A DNA stretch of 64,000 nt, from assembly GCA_964417925.1 (NCBI GenBank), contig CAYQJV010000003.1, positions 1 through 64,000 of the forward strand, read 5' to 3'. Under the pieces are notes generated by a model that was given only the letters and a program-made list of their open reading frames with translations, was not told where the DNA came from and did no database searches. The translations under genes and the position numbers were made by a program. The DNA is from CAYQJV01 sp964417925. GTDB lineage: Bacteria; Hydrothermota; Tepidihabitantia; B3-TA06; CAYQJV01. Positions 43,347 through 52,418 of the stretch are shown here, in pieces (position 1 is the stretch's first letter; each line of letters opens with the position of its first letter).

Positions 43347-43720
43347 TGGCTGTTGATTATGGAGAGAAGAGGATAGGAATAGCAATAACCGATAAAGAGA
43401 AGAGAATAGCATTTCCAAAAGAAATTGTGAACAAGGAAAAAGCAACTGAGAGAATAAAAGAAATAGTTGAAAAAGAGGATGTGGAGGAGATAGTGTTTGG
43501 TTATCCTATAAATCTTAAAGGTATGAAGACGCAAATAACGAAGAACGCAGAAAGGTTTTATGAAGAACTGAAAAAAGTAATTAAAATTCCGATTGTTCTG
43601 ATGGATGAAAGATTGACCTCTAAAATTGCAGAAAGATTCAGGAGTAAAAAAAGAGTTCCCTTAGATGATGTTGCAGCTTCTATTTTGCTTTCAGACTATC
43701 TGAGGAGGAGATATTCTTAA
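43334..43720 (+). CDS. ruvX: Putative Holliday junction resolvase YqgF/RuvX
   Basis: A 128-residue RNase H-like YqgF protein: AVDYGEKRIGIAITD holds the first acidic residue, IVFGYPINLKG the middle motif and LMDERLTSKIAE plus DDVAAS the later ones. Implicated in Holliday junction processing and in pre-16S rRNA maturation. ATG 43346 (TAATG junction) would be an alternative start four residues in. Fits the comEA-like/mltG neighbourhood; ruvX next to mltG occurs in many bacteria. Confidence 0.93.
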   Translation: MGRIMAVDYGEKRIGIAITDKEKRIAFPKEIVNKEKATERIKEIVEKEDVEEIVFGYPINLKGMKTQITKNAERFYEELKKVIKIPIVLMDERLTSKIAERFRSKKRVPLDDVAASILLSDYLRRRYS

Positions 43721-43730
43721 AGATTTAGTT

Positions 43731-44684
43731 TTGCTTACAGCTTTGTCTTTGTTTTTTATCTTTTATTTTGATGTATTTGAGAAAGAGGGAGAAGAAGAAA
43801 TAAAAATAAGGATTGAAAAAAACCTTTCCGCAAAGAAAATAGCAAAATATCTTAAGCAAAAAGGAGTGATAAAAAGAGAACTACTATTCCTTGTTTTTGC
43901 AAAAATAACAGGAAAAGAAGATGAAATAAAGGCAGGAGTTTATAGGCTGAAAAAAAATACAGCAGAGTTTAGGGTTTTATCTTGGGTTTCAAAGGGACGT
44001 TTTGAGGGAATAAGGGTGACAATACCAGAGGGATTAACAAGAGCTGAAATTGCTCATATTCTTTTTCAAAAAAACATTACAGATAGCATTGAATTTATTA
44101 GGAAAACAGAGGATAGAAAGTTACTTAGGAAATACAGAATCCCTTTCTCCTCCTTCGAAGGTTTTTTATTTCCCGATACCTACATATTTTTTGAAGACAC
44201 TCCAGCAGAAAGAGTTATTTCAAAAATGGTTGAGAGATTTTTTGAAGTTTATGAGGAGATAGGAGGGAAGATGGAGAATTTAGATACTGTAGTTATTCTT
44301 GCATCTATTGTAGAGAAAGAAGCATTCTTTGAAAGTGAGAAGCCAATAATTGCCTCTGTTTACTGGAATAGGCTTAAAAAACATATGCGTCTTGAAGCAG
44401 ACGTTACCGTTCAATATGCTCTTGGAAAGCATAAGAAAAGACTTACATATGCTGATTTGAGGATAAACTCTCCTTATAATACATATCTTCATCCAGGACT
44501 TCCTCCTGGACCAATATGCTCTCCTGGAGAAAAATCTCTTGAAAGCGTGATAAATCCAGCAAGAACAGATTATCTGTATTTTGTTGCAAAGGGTGATGGA
44601 AGTCATATTTTTTCAAAAACCTTAGCAGAACATGAAAGGAATAGAAAAAAATTAAGAAAAAAAAGGAGAAGATATGGAATATAA
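43731..44684 (+). CDS. mltG: Endolytic murein transglycosylase MltG
   Basis: A ~317-residue YceG-like protein: membrane helix at the N-terminus, a LysM-like segment (IRIEKNLSAKKIAKYLKQKG), then the catalytic domain with the glutamate in ASIVEKEA, VYWNRLKKHMRLEADVTVQYALG and NSPYNTYLHPGLPPGPICSPG. It cuts nascent peptidoglycan strands and sets glycan length. The only standard start is TTG 43731, which leaves no basic residue before the membrane helix; an ATT at 43713 just after GGAGGAG (43704-43710) would add LKDLV. The start is therefore unsure. Ends in an 11-nt overlap with buk. Confidence 0.93.
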   Translation: MLTALSLFFIFYFDVFEKEGEEEIKIRIEKNLSAKKIAKYLKQKGVIKRELLFLVFAKITGKEDEIKAGVYRLKKNTAEFRVLSWVSKGRFEGIRVTIPEGLTRAEIAHILFQKNITDSIEFIRKTEDRKLLRKYRIPFSSFEGFLFPDTYIFFEDTPAERVISKMVERFFEVYEEIGGKMENLDTVVILASIVEKEAFFESEKPIIASVYWNRLKKHMRLEADVTVQYALGKHKKRLTYADLRINSPYNTYLHPGLPPGPICSPGEKSLESVINPARTDYLYFVAKGDGSHIFSKTLAEHERNRKKLRKKRRRYGI

Positions 44685-45747
44685 AATTCTTGTAATAAAT
44701 CCTGGAGGGGGATCAACAAAAATAGCCTATTATGAAGATGAAAATGAGATAAGAAAGGAAACCATAAGGCATTCCCCAGAGGAACTTTCAAAGTTCCCCA
44801 ATACTCTTTCTCAGCTCCCATACAGGAAAAGGATGATAGAGGTAAAACTTGCTGAATGGGGGATAGAAATATCTTCCCTCTCTGCTGTGGTTGGAAGAGG
44901 TGCTCCTTTAAAACCCCTTGAAAGCGGAACATACATTGTTAATGATAAGATGGTTCAGGATATAAAAGAGGGAAGAGTTCAAGCAGATCACCCTTCAAAT
45001 TTAGGGGCTTTACTTGCAAAGGAGTTTGCTGATCCATATGGCATTCCTGCATTTATTGTAGACCCTGTTTCTGTTGATGAGTTTATTCCTGAGTCAAGAA
45101 TTTCAGGGTTACCTGAGATAGAAAGGAAGAGTCTTTCGCATGCGTTAAATATAAAGATGGTTGCAAGAAAGGCAGCAGAAGAAATGGGCAAAAAATATGA
45201 AGAACTCAATATGGTAGTTGTTCACCTTGGGACTGGAATATCAGTGGGAGCACACAGGAAAGGTAAACAAATAGATGTAAACAATGCAAATGATGGAGGT
45301 CCTTTTTCTCCCCAAAGAACAGGTTCCCTTCCTGTTACTCAGCTTGTAAAGTTATGCTATTCGGGTAGATACACTGAAAAGCAGATGATAGAAAAGCTTA
45401 CAAAGAAAGGAGGACTTTTAGCGTATCTTGGAACAGATGATATTTCCGAAGTTGAGAAAAGAATAGACAGTGGAGATGAGTATGCAAAGCTTATTTATTC
45501 GGCAATGATAATACAGATTGCAAAGGAGATAGGCGCAATGTCTGCGGTTCTTGAGGGTGATGTTGATTGTATTGTAATTACAGGTGGTATGGCTCATTCT
45601 GAAAGGGTAGTTAATGAGATAAAAAAGAAAATAAAATTTATAACAAAAAAAATCTTTGTATACCCAGGGGAAAACGAACTTGAAGCACTTGCCCTTGGGG
45701 CTTTGAGAGTTCTAAGAAAAGAAGAGGAGGCAAAGAATTATGAGTGA
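44674..45747 (+). CDS. buk: Butyrate kinase
   Basis: A 357-residue ASKHA-fold acyl kinase. The opening LVINPGGGSTKIAYYEDE, VVGRGAPLKPLESGTY, VVHLGTGISVGAH and DANDGGPFSP-like NNANDGGPFSPQRTGSLP are typical of Buk. It makes ATP from an acyl phosphate (butyryl- or branched-chain). The phosphate acyltransferase partner is not in the window. Directly followed by iorAB (8-nt overlap), which points to ATP generation from amino-acid-derived acyl-CoAs. Confidence 0.93.
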   Translation: MEYKILVINPGGGSTKIAYYEDENEIRKETIRHSPEELSKFPNTLSQLPYRKRMIEVKLAEWGIEISSLSAVVGRGAPLKPLESGTYIVNDKMVQDIKEGRVQADHPSNLGALLAKEFADPYGIPAFIVDPVSVDEFIPESRISGLPEIERKSLSHALNIKMVARKAAEEMGKKYEELNMVVVHLGTGISVGAHRKGKQIDVNNANDGGPFSPQRTGSLPVTQLVKLCYSGRYTEKQMIEKLTKKGGLLAYLGTDDISEVEKRIDSGDEYAKLIYSAMIIQIAKEIGAMSAVLEGDVDCIVITGGMAHSERVVNEIKKKIKFITKKIFVYPGENELEALALGALRVLRKEEEAKNYE

Positions 45748-47503
45748 AAATAAAAAAGCATTTCTTTCAGGTGATGAGGCAGTAGCAAGGGGAGCTTATG
45801 AAGCAGGAGTTAAAGTTGCTGCTGCCTATCCTGGAACACCAAGTACAGAGATTCTTGAAGCGATATCACAGTATAAAGATGTGATATACTGTGAATGGTC
45901 TACAAATGAGAAGGTAGCTCTTGAGGTGTGTATTGGAGCTTCAATGGCAGGCGCAAGAGCTTTGTATGCTTCAAAGCATGTGGGAGTTAATGTTGCAGCA
46001 GATCCCATGTTTTCTGCCGCCTATATAGGAGCCAGAGGTGGGCTTGTAATTGTTACAGCAGATGATCCAGGTCTCCATTCATCTCAGAATGAACAGGATA
46101 ACAGATTTTATGGGCTTTGTGCAAAAATACCTGTGCTTTCTCCTTCAGATTCTCAAGAGTGCAAAGATTTTACAAAACTTGCCTTTGAAATATCAGAACA
46201 GTTTGATATTCCAGTTATTGTAAGATTGACAACCAGAACTGCCCATGCAAAGGGAATAGTTACCCTTGAAGAAAGAAAGGAAGTAAGGACAAAAGGTTAT
46301 AAAAAAGATATAAAGAAAAACTTGATACTTCCTGCTTTTGCTAAACTAAGGCATTACTCTCTTGAAGAAAGGCTTGAAAGATTGAGGAAATTCAGTAATG
46401 AAATCTCTATAAACAGAATAGAAGAAGGTGAAGAAGATTTTGGAATAATTGCAGATGGGGTGGCATATTACTATGCCAAAGAGGTATTCCCTTCTGCATG
46501 GTTTTTGAAACTTGGAATGGTGTATCCTCTTCCGGATGAGCTTGTTAAGGAGTTCGCAAAGAAAGTGAAAAAAATATATGTGGTTGAAGAGGTTGACCCA
46601 TTTATAGAGCTACAGGTTAAAGCACTTGGGATAGAAGTGATTGGTAAAGAGGTTATCCCAAGGGTTGATGAGCTTTCTCCTGAAAAGGTGTATTTCGCCA
46701 TTAAAGGTGAGGAACCAGAGAATGTTGAAATACCTGATATTCCAAAAAGACCTCCTGCTCTATGTCCAGGATGTGGGCACAGAACGGTTTTTCACATTCT
46801 TTCAAAGATGAAGGTGGTGATTACTGGAGATATTGGGTGTTACACTCTCGGAGCATTACCTCCACTTTCTGCTATGGATACATGTGTTGATATGGGAGCA
46901 GCAATTACAGTTGGCCACGGTATTGAAAAGGTAATAAAGGATGTAGATGGTGAAAGGAAAGTAGTGGCAGTAATAGGAGATTCAACTTTTTTCCATTCGG
47001 GAATAACAGGGCTTATTGATGTTGTGTACAACAAAGGAACATCTACCGTCATTATTCTTGATAACCGAATAACCGCAATGACAGGACATCAGGATCATCC
47101 AGGTACAGGTAAAACTTTGATGGGCGAGAAGACAAAAGAGATAAAACTTGAAGATATATGTAAAGCCTGCGGGGTTGAGCATGTTTTTGTCGTTGATCCT
47201 TATGACTATAATGCGACAAAGAAGGCAATTCAAGAAGCAGTGGCACTTGATGAACCTTCATGCGTTATTGTGAGAAGGCCATGTACTCTTTATGCAAGGC
47301 TCTTTTATCCTCCCTATGAGGTTGATAAAGATAAATGTATTGGTTGTAAAATATGTGTAACTCTTGGCTGTCCTGCAATATCTTTTGATTCAAAAGAAAA
47401 GAAGGCAGAGATAAATAAAATTCTATGCTCCGGATGTTCAATATGTGCTCAGCTCTGTCCTACAGATGCAATTTATCAGACAAAAGGAGGAAAAGATGCA
47501 TAA
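45740..47503 (+). CDS. iorA: Indolepyruvate ferredoxin oxidoreductase, alpha subunit
   Basis: A 587-residue IorA. Pyruvate-oxidoreductase-type transketolase domains (GDEAVARGAYEAGVKVAAAYPGTPSTEIL at the N-terminus; GDIGCYTLGALPPLSAMDTCVDMGAAI, the ThDP site; VIGDSTFFHSGITGL) are followed by two C-terminal 4Fe-4S motifs (CIGCKICVTLGCP and CSGCSICAQLCP). It decarboxylates arylpyruvates or other 2-oxoacids to acyl-CoA with ferredoxin reduction. The beta subunit follows after an 8-nt overlap. Confidence 0.95.
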   Translation: MSENKKAFLSGDEAVARGAYEAGVKVAAAYPGTPSTEILEAISQYKDVIYCEWSTNEKVALEVCIGASMAGARALYASKHVGVNVAADPMFSAAYIGARGGLVIVTADDPGLHSSQNEQDNRFYGLCAKIPVLSPSDSQECKDFTKLAFEISEQFDIPVIVRLTTRTAHAKGIVTLEERKEVRTKGYKKDIKKNLILPAFAKLRHYSLEERLERLRKFSNEISINRIEEGEEDFGIIADGVAYYYAKEVFPSAWFLKLGMVYPLPDELVKEFAKKVKKIYVVEEVDPFIELQVKALGIEVIGKEVIPRVDELSPEKVYFAIKGEEPENVEIPDIPKRPPALCPGCGHRTVFHILSKMKVVITGDIGCYTLGALPPLSAMDTCVDMGAAITVGHGIEKVIKDVDGERKVVAVIGDSTFFHSGITGLIDVVYNKGTSTVIILDNRITAMTGHQDHPGTGKTLMGEKTKEIKLEDICKACGVEHVFVVDPYDYNATKKAIQEAVALDEPSCVIVRRPCTLYARLFYPPYEVDKDKCIGCKICVTLGCPAISFDSKEKKAEINKILCSGCSICAQLCPTDAIYQTKGGKDA

Positions 47504-48080
47504 AAATACAAGTATTTTAATTGTAGGTGTAGGAGGGCAAGGTATTTTAAGACTCTCCGATATTCTGTGTGAGGTAGCAATGGGGAAAGGTTATGATGTT
47601 AAGAAGAGCGAAGTTCATGGTATGGCACAACGTGGGGGAAGTGTAAGTTCTCATGTGAGATTTGGAGAAAGAGTATACTCTCCTTTAATCCCAAAAGGAA
47701 AGGCGAACTTTTTGGTTGCTTTGGAACAACTTGAAGCTTTGAGATTTATTGAGTATCTTGACAGAGAAAATGGCTATCTTTTCTATGATCCCCTTGCAAT
47801 TCCCCCTCCAGAGGTGTATACTGGGGAAAGAGACTATCCTTTAGTTGAAAAAAAGTTATTTGAGTTTGCCAAAAATGTGGTGAAAGTTCCATGTTTTGAA
47901 AAGGCCCTTGAACTTGGGAATGTAAGGGTTCAGAATGTTGTGATGCTTGGGGTGCTTTCAAAATACTTGAAGATTGAAGATGAATACTATATACACGCAA
48001 TAAAAAAGGTATTTAAGGAGAAGTTTTGGGAGCTTAACATAAAGGCGTTTGAGGAGGGAAAGAAACTTGCGGATAGATGA
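47496..48080 (+). CDS. iorB: Indolepyruvate ferredoxin oxidoreductase, beta subunit
   Basis: 194 residues from ATG 47496, chosen because AAAAGGAGG lies just before it and TSILIVGVGGQGIL is the family start; the frame itself opens at 47445. GGQGILRLSDIL binds part of the active site, and GMAQRGGSVSSHVRFG is the second conserved loop of the gamma domain of pyruvate oxidoreductases. It works only with IorA. The 3' end overlaps recJ by 4 nt (ATGA). Confidence 0.95.
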   Translation: MHKNTSILIVGVGGQGILRLSDILCEVAMGKGYDVKKSEVHGMAQRGGSVSSHVRFGERVYSPLIPKGKANFLVALEQLEALRFIEYLDRENGYLFYDPLAIPPPEVYTGERDYPLVEKKLFEFAKNVVKVPCFEKALELGNVRVQNVVMLGVLSKYLKIEDEYYIHAIKKVFKEKFWELNIKAFEEGKKLADR

Positions 48081-49786
48081 AAAGAAGATGGGTATGTAAA
48101 GAGATAGATAAAAAGGAAATAGAGGATATTCAGAAAGAGTTAGGAATTCCTTATCTTCCTGCTTTAATTTTGTATTCAAGAGGTTTAAAGGATAAAGAAA
48201 AGATAGATATCTTTCTGCAAAAAAACTACTCCGTTCTGCTTGAACATCTACATTCTCCTTGGAAATTTTCAGATATGAAAAAAGCTGTGGCAAGACTTAT
48301 TATTGCACGAGAAAAAAGAGAAAAAATACTTATTTACGGAGACTATGATGTAGATGGAATAACTGGAACTGCTTTACTTGTAAAGGTTTTAAGAAAACTT
48401 GGATTTTATGTTGATTTCTATATTCCCCATAGATTAAAGGAAGGTTATGGATTGTCAATAGATGGAGTAAAGTTTGCAAAAGAAAACGGGTTTTCTCTTA
48501 TCGTTACAAATGATTGTGGAATTACAGCAGTAAAGGAGGTGGAGTTTGCTAATGAGAATAAAATAGATGTAATAATTCTTGATCACCATGAACCAAAAGA
48601 TACTTTACCTCCTGCATATGCAATTCTCAATCCAAAACTCGATAAAAACTATCCTTTTAGGGAACTTGCAGGAGTAGGTGTTGCTTTAAAACTTTTATAT
48701 GCCTTGATCGAAACAACAGGTTATAATCCAAAGAGTGTTTATAATCATCTTGATATGGTTGCCCTTGGAACTATTGCAGATGTTGTTCCTCTTATTGATG
48801 AAAACAGAATAATTGCAAAGGTTGGTCTTGCTCTTTTAAGGAAGGGGAGAAATGAAAATTTGAGAATTCTTTCTATGGTGGCAGGGATAAAGCCAAGCAA
48901 CATAACTCCTTATCATATTTCTTTTATTTTAGGACCAAGATTGAATGCCTCCGGAAGAATTTCAGATGCTGTCAAAGGAGTTGAACTATTAATAAGCAAA
49001 TCAAAAGATGAAATAATAAGACTTGCCCAAGAACTTGAAAAACTCAACCGAAGAAGAAAAAATATTGAGGATGAGGTTTTAAGAGATGCAAGAATAAAGG
49101 TGGAAAGAAAGTTGAAAGAATCTGCAAGATATGTAATAGTACTTGGGAATGAAGGATGGCATGAAGGGGTTATTGGGATTGTTGCATCAAAAATTTCTGA
49201 AGAGTTTTACAGACCCGCAATTATACTTTCATTTAAGGAGGATGTAGCAAAAGGGTCTGCAAGAAGCATTCCAGATTTTTCAATATACGAAGCACTTAAA
49301 TTCTGTGAGGAAGTTCTTCTATCTTTTGGAGGTCATGAAGGTGCAGCAGGAGTTTTACTTGAAAGAAATCTTGTAGATGAATTGGAAAGATTGCTTAACA
49401 TCTATGCGTCAAAACTTCCCAAAGAAATTTTTGTGCCAAAACTCAGGATAGATGCTTATGTTTCTTTAAAAGATGTAACAAAGGAAGCTTTTGACATTTT
49501 AAAAGATTTTTCTCCTTTTGGAGTTGGAAATCCAGAGCCGGTTTTTGCAATAAGGGGAGCAGAGGTGGTAGGCTATCCTAGGGTTATTAAAGAAAGACAT
49601 CTAAAATTTACTGTAAGACAAGGAGACCACCATGTTCCTGCAATTCTTCCTGAGGGAGCAGAGCTTATAACAGAGATTGAAACAGGGAAAAAAGACCACC
49701 TTGACATAGCCTTTAAAGTAACCGAAGATAATTTTTGGGGGAAAAACACCCTTATCCTGCAGGTTGAAGACATACGTTTAAGATAA
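48077..49786 (+). CDS. recJ: Single-strand DNA exonuclease RecJ
   Basis: A 569-residue DHH-family exonuclease. GDYDVDGITGTALL (motif I), VTNDCGITA, ILDHHEPKD (DHH, motif III), LNPKLD and the DHHA1 end GGHEGAAGVLL are present; a C-terminal OB-like part (~465-569) binds DNA. It degrades single-stranded DNA 5' to 3' in repair and recombination. Normal length; overlaps iorB by 4 nt and the next gene by about 4. Confidence 0.96.
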   Translation: MKRRWVCKEIDKKEIEDIQKELGIPYLPALILYSRGLKDKEKIDIFLQKNYSVLLEHLHSPWKFSDMKKAVARLIIAREKREKILIYGDYDVDGITGTALLVKVLRKLGFYVDFYIPHRLKEGYGLSIDGVKFAKENGFSLIVTNDCGITAVKEVEFANENKIDVIILDHHEPKDTLPPAYAILNPKLDKNYPFRELAGVGVALKLLYALIETTGYNPKSVYNHLDMVALGTIADVVPLIDENRIIAKVGLALLRKGRNENLRILSMVAGIKPSNITPYHISFILGPRLNASGRISDAVKGVELLISKSKDEIIRLAQELEKLNRRRKNIEDEVLRDARIKVERKLKESARYVIVLGNEGWHEGVIGIVASKISEEFYRPAIILSFKEDVAKGSARSIPDFSIYEALKFCEEVLLSFGGHEGAAGVLLERNLVDELERLLNIYASKLPKEIFVPKLRIDAYVSLKDVTKEAFDILKDFSPFGVGNPEPVFAIRGAEVVGYPRVIKERHLKFTVRQGDHHVPAILPEGAELITEIETGKKDHLDIAFKVTEDNFWGKNTLILQVEDIRLR

Positions 49787-50394
49787 GCTATAAAAATATA
49801 GAAATAAGATTTTACGGTAAAAAAGATGATGTTAAGTTATGTAAAGATGTGTGTGAAAAAGTTGCAGAGATGAATCAGAAACATACCGCAATGGTTATAG
49901 ATGTAAAGAGTGAAGGTATATATGAGGCAGATGGTTTAATAACAGATGAAAAGAATCTTGCTCTATGTGTAAGAGTTGCAGATTGCTATCCTGTTTTCCT
50001 TTTTTCCGAGGATGAGAAAATAAAAGGAGTCTTGCATGCTGGGTGGAGAGGGGTATACAGAGGAATTATTGAGAATGGAGTGAAACTTTTTAAAAAATTT
50101 ACACAAAAAAGGATTTTTTATGCTGTAGGTCCTGGGATATGTGGTAAATGTTATGAAGTGGGGAAAGAATTCCTTGATTATTTTAAAGATTATCCATATG
50201 TTTTTGAAAAAAAGAAAAACAAGTTATTTTTGCACCTTTTAAAGTTGATAGAGGAGAAGATGAAAAGGCTTGGGGTTGTTAGGTACAAGGTTTTAAAACT
50301 GTGTACTTTTGAAAATAAAGATTTTTATTCTTCCAGAAGAGGCGATAGAGAAAAAAGAAATATCTGCGTGATACTTCACAAGAAGAGTGAGTAA
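49783..50394 (+). CDS. YfiH/Pgef-family copper oxidase-fold protein
   Basis: A member of the polyphenol-oxidase/laccase-fold family (YlmD/YfiH), several of which are purine-nucleoside phosphorylase/deaminase-like. Zinc/catalytic residues are in QKHTAMV (H), ADCYPVFLF (C) and LHAGWRG (H). Coding resemblance continues upstream of the first standard start (GTG 49849) back to ISYKNIEIRFYGKKDDVKL, but no ATG, GTG or TTG lies there. The candidate is ATA 49783, whose last two bases are the first two of the recJ stop (ATAA). With that start the length is ~203 residues, near the short end of the family. Confidence 0.75.
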   Translation: MSYKNIEIRFYGKKDDVKLCKDVCEKVAEMNQKHTAMVIDVKSEGIYEADGLITDEKNLALCVRVADCYPVFLFSEDEKIKGVLHAGWRGVYRGIIENGVKLFKKFTQKRIFYAVGPGICGKCYEVGKEFLDYFKDYPYVFEKKKNKLFLHLLKLIEEKMKRLGVVRYKVLKLCTFENKDFYSSRRGDREKRNICVILHKKSE

Positions 50395-50486
50395 AGGTAA
50401 AGAATGACGTTCAAATAATAAAGGTTATCAGTGATACATAAGGAAAATGGTGGTTCTGCAAATGTACTGTGATGTTCTGTGCTTCC

Positions 50487-50514
50487 TTGACAGTAACCAA
50501 TAATAAGGTATAAT
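50487..50514 (+). promoter_or_regulatory. Promoter of the NYN-domain gene
   Basis: TTGACA (50487-50492), 16-nt spacer and TATAAT (50509-50514). A leader of about 35 nt with GGAGG follows before ATG 50555. Confidence 0.7.
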
Positions 50515-50554
50515 TTTTTAACAAAAGTATTTAAATAGATGATGGAGGTAAAGA

Positions 50555-51208
50555 ATGCAGAGAAAACAACGTACATGTATAATTCCTGTTTTTCAAAGAA
50601 TAGCAATTTTTATTGATGGATGGAACTTTAAATATGCCACATACGATGCTTTTGGAATTCAAGTTGATTATAAAAAATTACTTGATTTTTTCTCAAAAGA
50701 TGCTATTCTTATTCGTGCTTATTATTATACAGGTGAATGGGACGATACATCCATAGAGCATTATCTGAAGCTTACATCTCCTTCTGATCCTGAAGCCAAG
50801 AGGGCAGAACTTCTGCACCACAGAGAGGAACAGCAGAAGTTCTGGAGATTTTTAAGTAGAAATGGATACAGAGTGGTTAAGAAACCAATAAAAATAGTTA
50901 AAAATGTACAGGGTGATGTACAACTCAAGGCAGATCTTGACCTTGAGATTGCAATTGATATGTTAAGTCTTGCTGATAAATGTGATAAAGAGATTCTCGT
51001 CTCAGGGGATGGGGATTTTACTCCTCTGGTATATGCAGTAGGAGAAAAAGGAGTTAGAGTTGCAGTAGTGAGTACTCAACATCCGGATGCGTACAAAAAG
51101 GCAAATTATAGGGCTTCGGATGATTTACTTGATGCTGCGGATGAATTTATCCCTATTGAAAATATAAAAGATTTTATAAAAAGAGAAGATAAAAAAGAAA
51201 TAATTTGA
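50555..51208 (+). CDS. NYN/LabA-like PIN-fold protein
   Basis: A 217-residue NYN-domain protein of the LabA/TIGR00288 group. Acidic catalytic positions are seen in IFIDGWNFKYA, ADLDLEIAIDML and ILVSGDGDFTPLV, followed by GVRVAVVSTQHP. NYN domains are PIN-like and probably act as RNA nucleases; substrate unknown. Own promoter and a good GGAGG site; followed after a short gap by the outer-membrane-like gene, which has its own GGAGG site and may be co-transcribed. Confidence 0.85.
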   Translation: MQRKQRTCIIPVFQRIAIFIDGWNFKYATYDAFGIQVDYKKLLDFFSKDAILIRAYYYTGEWDDTSIEHYLKLTSPSDPEAKRAELLHHREEQQKFWRFLSRNGYRVVKKPIKIVKNVQGDVQLKADLDLEIAIDMLSLADKCDKEILVSGDGDFTPLVYAVGEKGVRVAVVSTQHPDAYKKANYRASDDLLDAADEFIPIENIKDFIKREDKKEII

Positions 51209-51233
51209 AAAATTATAACAAAAAGGAGGTATT

Positions 51234-52418
51234 ATGATCATTTTTTGTGGCGTAATTGTTTTTATCTATCCACTGGCAAGTAACATAAGTCTTAGAGATT
51301 ACAAAGTGCCTGTGAGTAGTGCGCGAAGTTCATTTGTTTCGGGAATGCTTTATCTACAGGATAGAGAGGATAGTATTCCCATTGGTGGTGTGGGGACCTT
51401 TGCCTTTGATTTTAATAAATTTTATTCTTCTTTGCCTTTTGCCTATGATATTACATTTCATTTGAGAACAGATGCTCAGTATCCTGAGCGTTTTGAAATA
51501 AATGATACAACAATGAGAGAGGATACCTTTAGCACCCATAGTGTATACACAGTGCAGTTAAGTGGGCAGATGAACAAATATCTCTTTAAAGGGAAGGATT
51601 TTTTTGGATTTACAAAACTGGATTATACTCAACAAACAGTGTATTACCAACCGGATATTGAAATCATAGGAGGTTTTGGAATAGGAAGATTTATAAATGC
51701 TACCCCTCTTGCAAGAGCAATAAGAATAGAAGAAGAGTTGAAAAAAGAGGGGGTGCTGGTTGGGGATATACCTTATGGGGTGCTATTAAAATTTGCAAAG
51801 CATCTTGCTCCTGAAGTTCAGAAGAAATACCAAGAGGAGTTTTATTACTGGGAAAGGGAATATTATGCAACACTTGAGGAGATCCTGAAATCATCGGGTG
51901 TATTGAAAAACCAGGAACTGGGAAGTACTGGTACCTTAGTTATAAATGATATAATGAATGAGTTTATAGCAGAAAGATATTACGGAACTGAGTTTGCCTT
52001 AGGGATAGGATACGAAATTTCAAATCCTGCTCAGTATGATACCATTCATGACGTGTTTATTGAGTTTGCAGAAAAATTCGCTACACCACTTGATATAAAA
52101 TCTCAGTTTATTCAGTCCTTTTCCCTTCAGTTTCCATTTACAGGAGGCAAACTTGGCAATGAACTTTCTTCAAGTTTTATGATTAAATTTTCTTATGAAG
52201 TGAGTAATAAAATAGATTTCGTAGGTGCTTACTATCTGAATGCCACTATACAGAGGGAAGGAGGAAGAATTTACCATGAGCATGAAGGAGATATCACATT
52301 CATCTATACCATAATTAACAGACTTGACCTTACCAATACAATCTCTGTGAGAAGGCCTTCTGGTATAGAGAGGTTCGATTGGGAGTTCAGGACCGAGTTA
52401 AAATACCGCATATTATAA
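51234..52418 (+). CDS. Probable outer-membrane or exported protein of unknown family
   Basis: A 394-residue protein with a hydrophobic start (IIFCGVIVFIYPLASNI, possible signal peptide) and many alternating polar/aromatic stretches, for example FAFDFNKFYSSLPFAYDITFHL, FGIGRFINATPL and an end in FRTELKYRIL. That end, aromatic-basic before the stop, and the strand pattern suggest a beta barrel. A helical insert (~190-245) interrupts it. I do not recognise the family. GGAGG precedes the ATG. The frame overlaps the CPBP gene. Confidence 0.7.
   Translation: MIIFCGVIVFIYPLASNISLRDYKVPVSSARSSFVSGMLYLQDREDSIPIGGVGTFAFDFNKFYSSLPFAYDITFHLRTDAQYPERFEINDTTMREDTFSTHSVYTVQLSGQMNKYLFKGKDFFGFTKLDYTQQTVYYQPDIEIIGGFGIGRFINATPLARAIRIEEELKKEGVLVGDIPYGVLLKFAKHLAPEVQKKYQEEFYYWEREYYATLEEILKSSGVLKNQELGSTGTLVINDIMNEFIAERYYGTEFALGIGYEISNPAQYDTIHDVFIEFAEKFATPLDIKSQFIQSFSLQFPFTGGKLGNELSSSFMIKFSYEVSNKIDFVGAYYLNATIQREGGRIYHEHEGDITFIYTIINRLDLTNTISVRRPSGIERFDWEFRTELKYRIL

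Noticed and set aside
43731..43760. mltG as a pseudogene because of the weak start
   Set aside because: The catalytic domain and overlaps are intact; only the start codon is uncertain.
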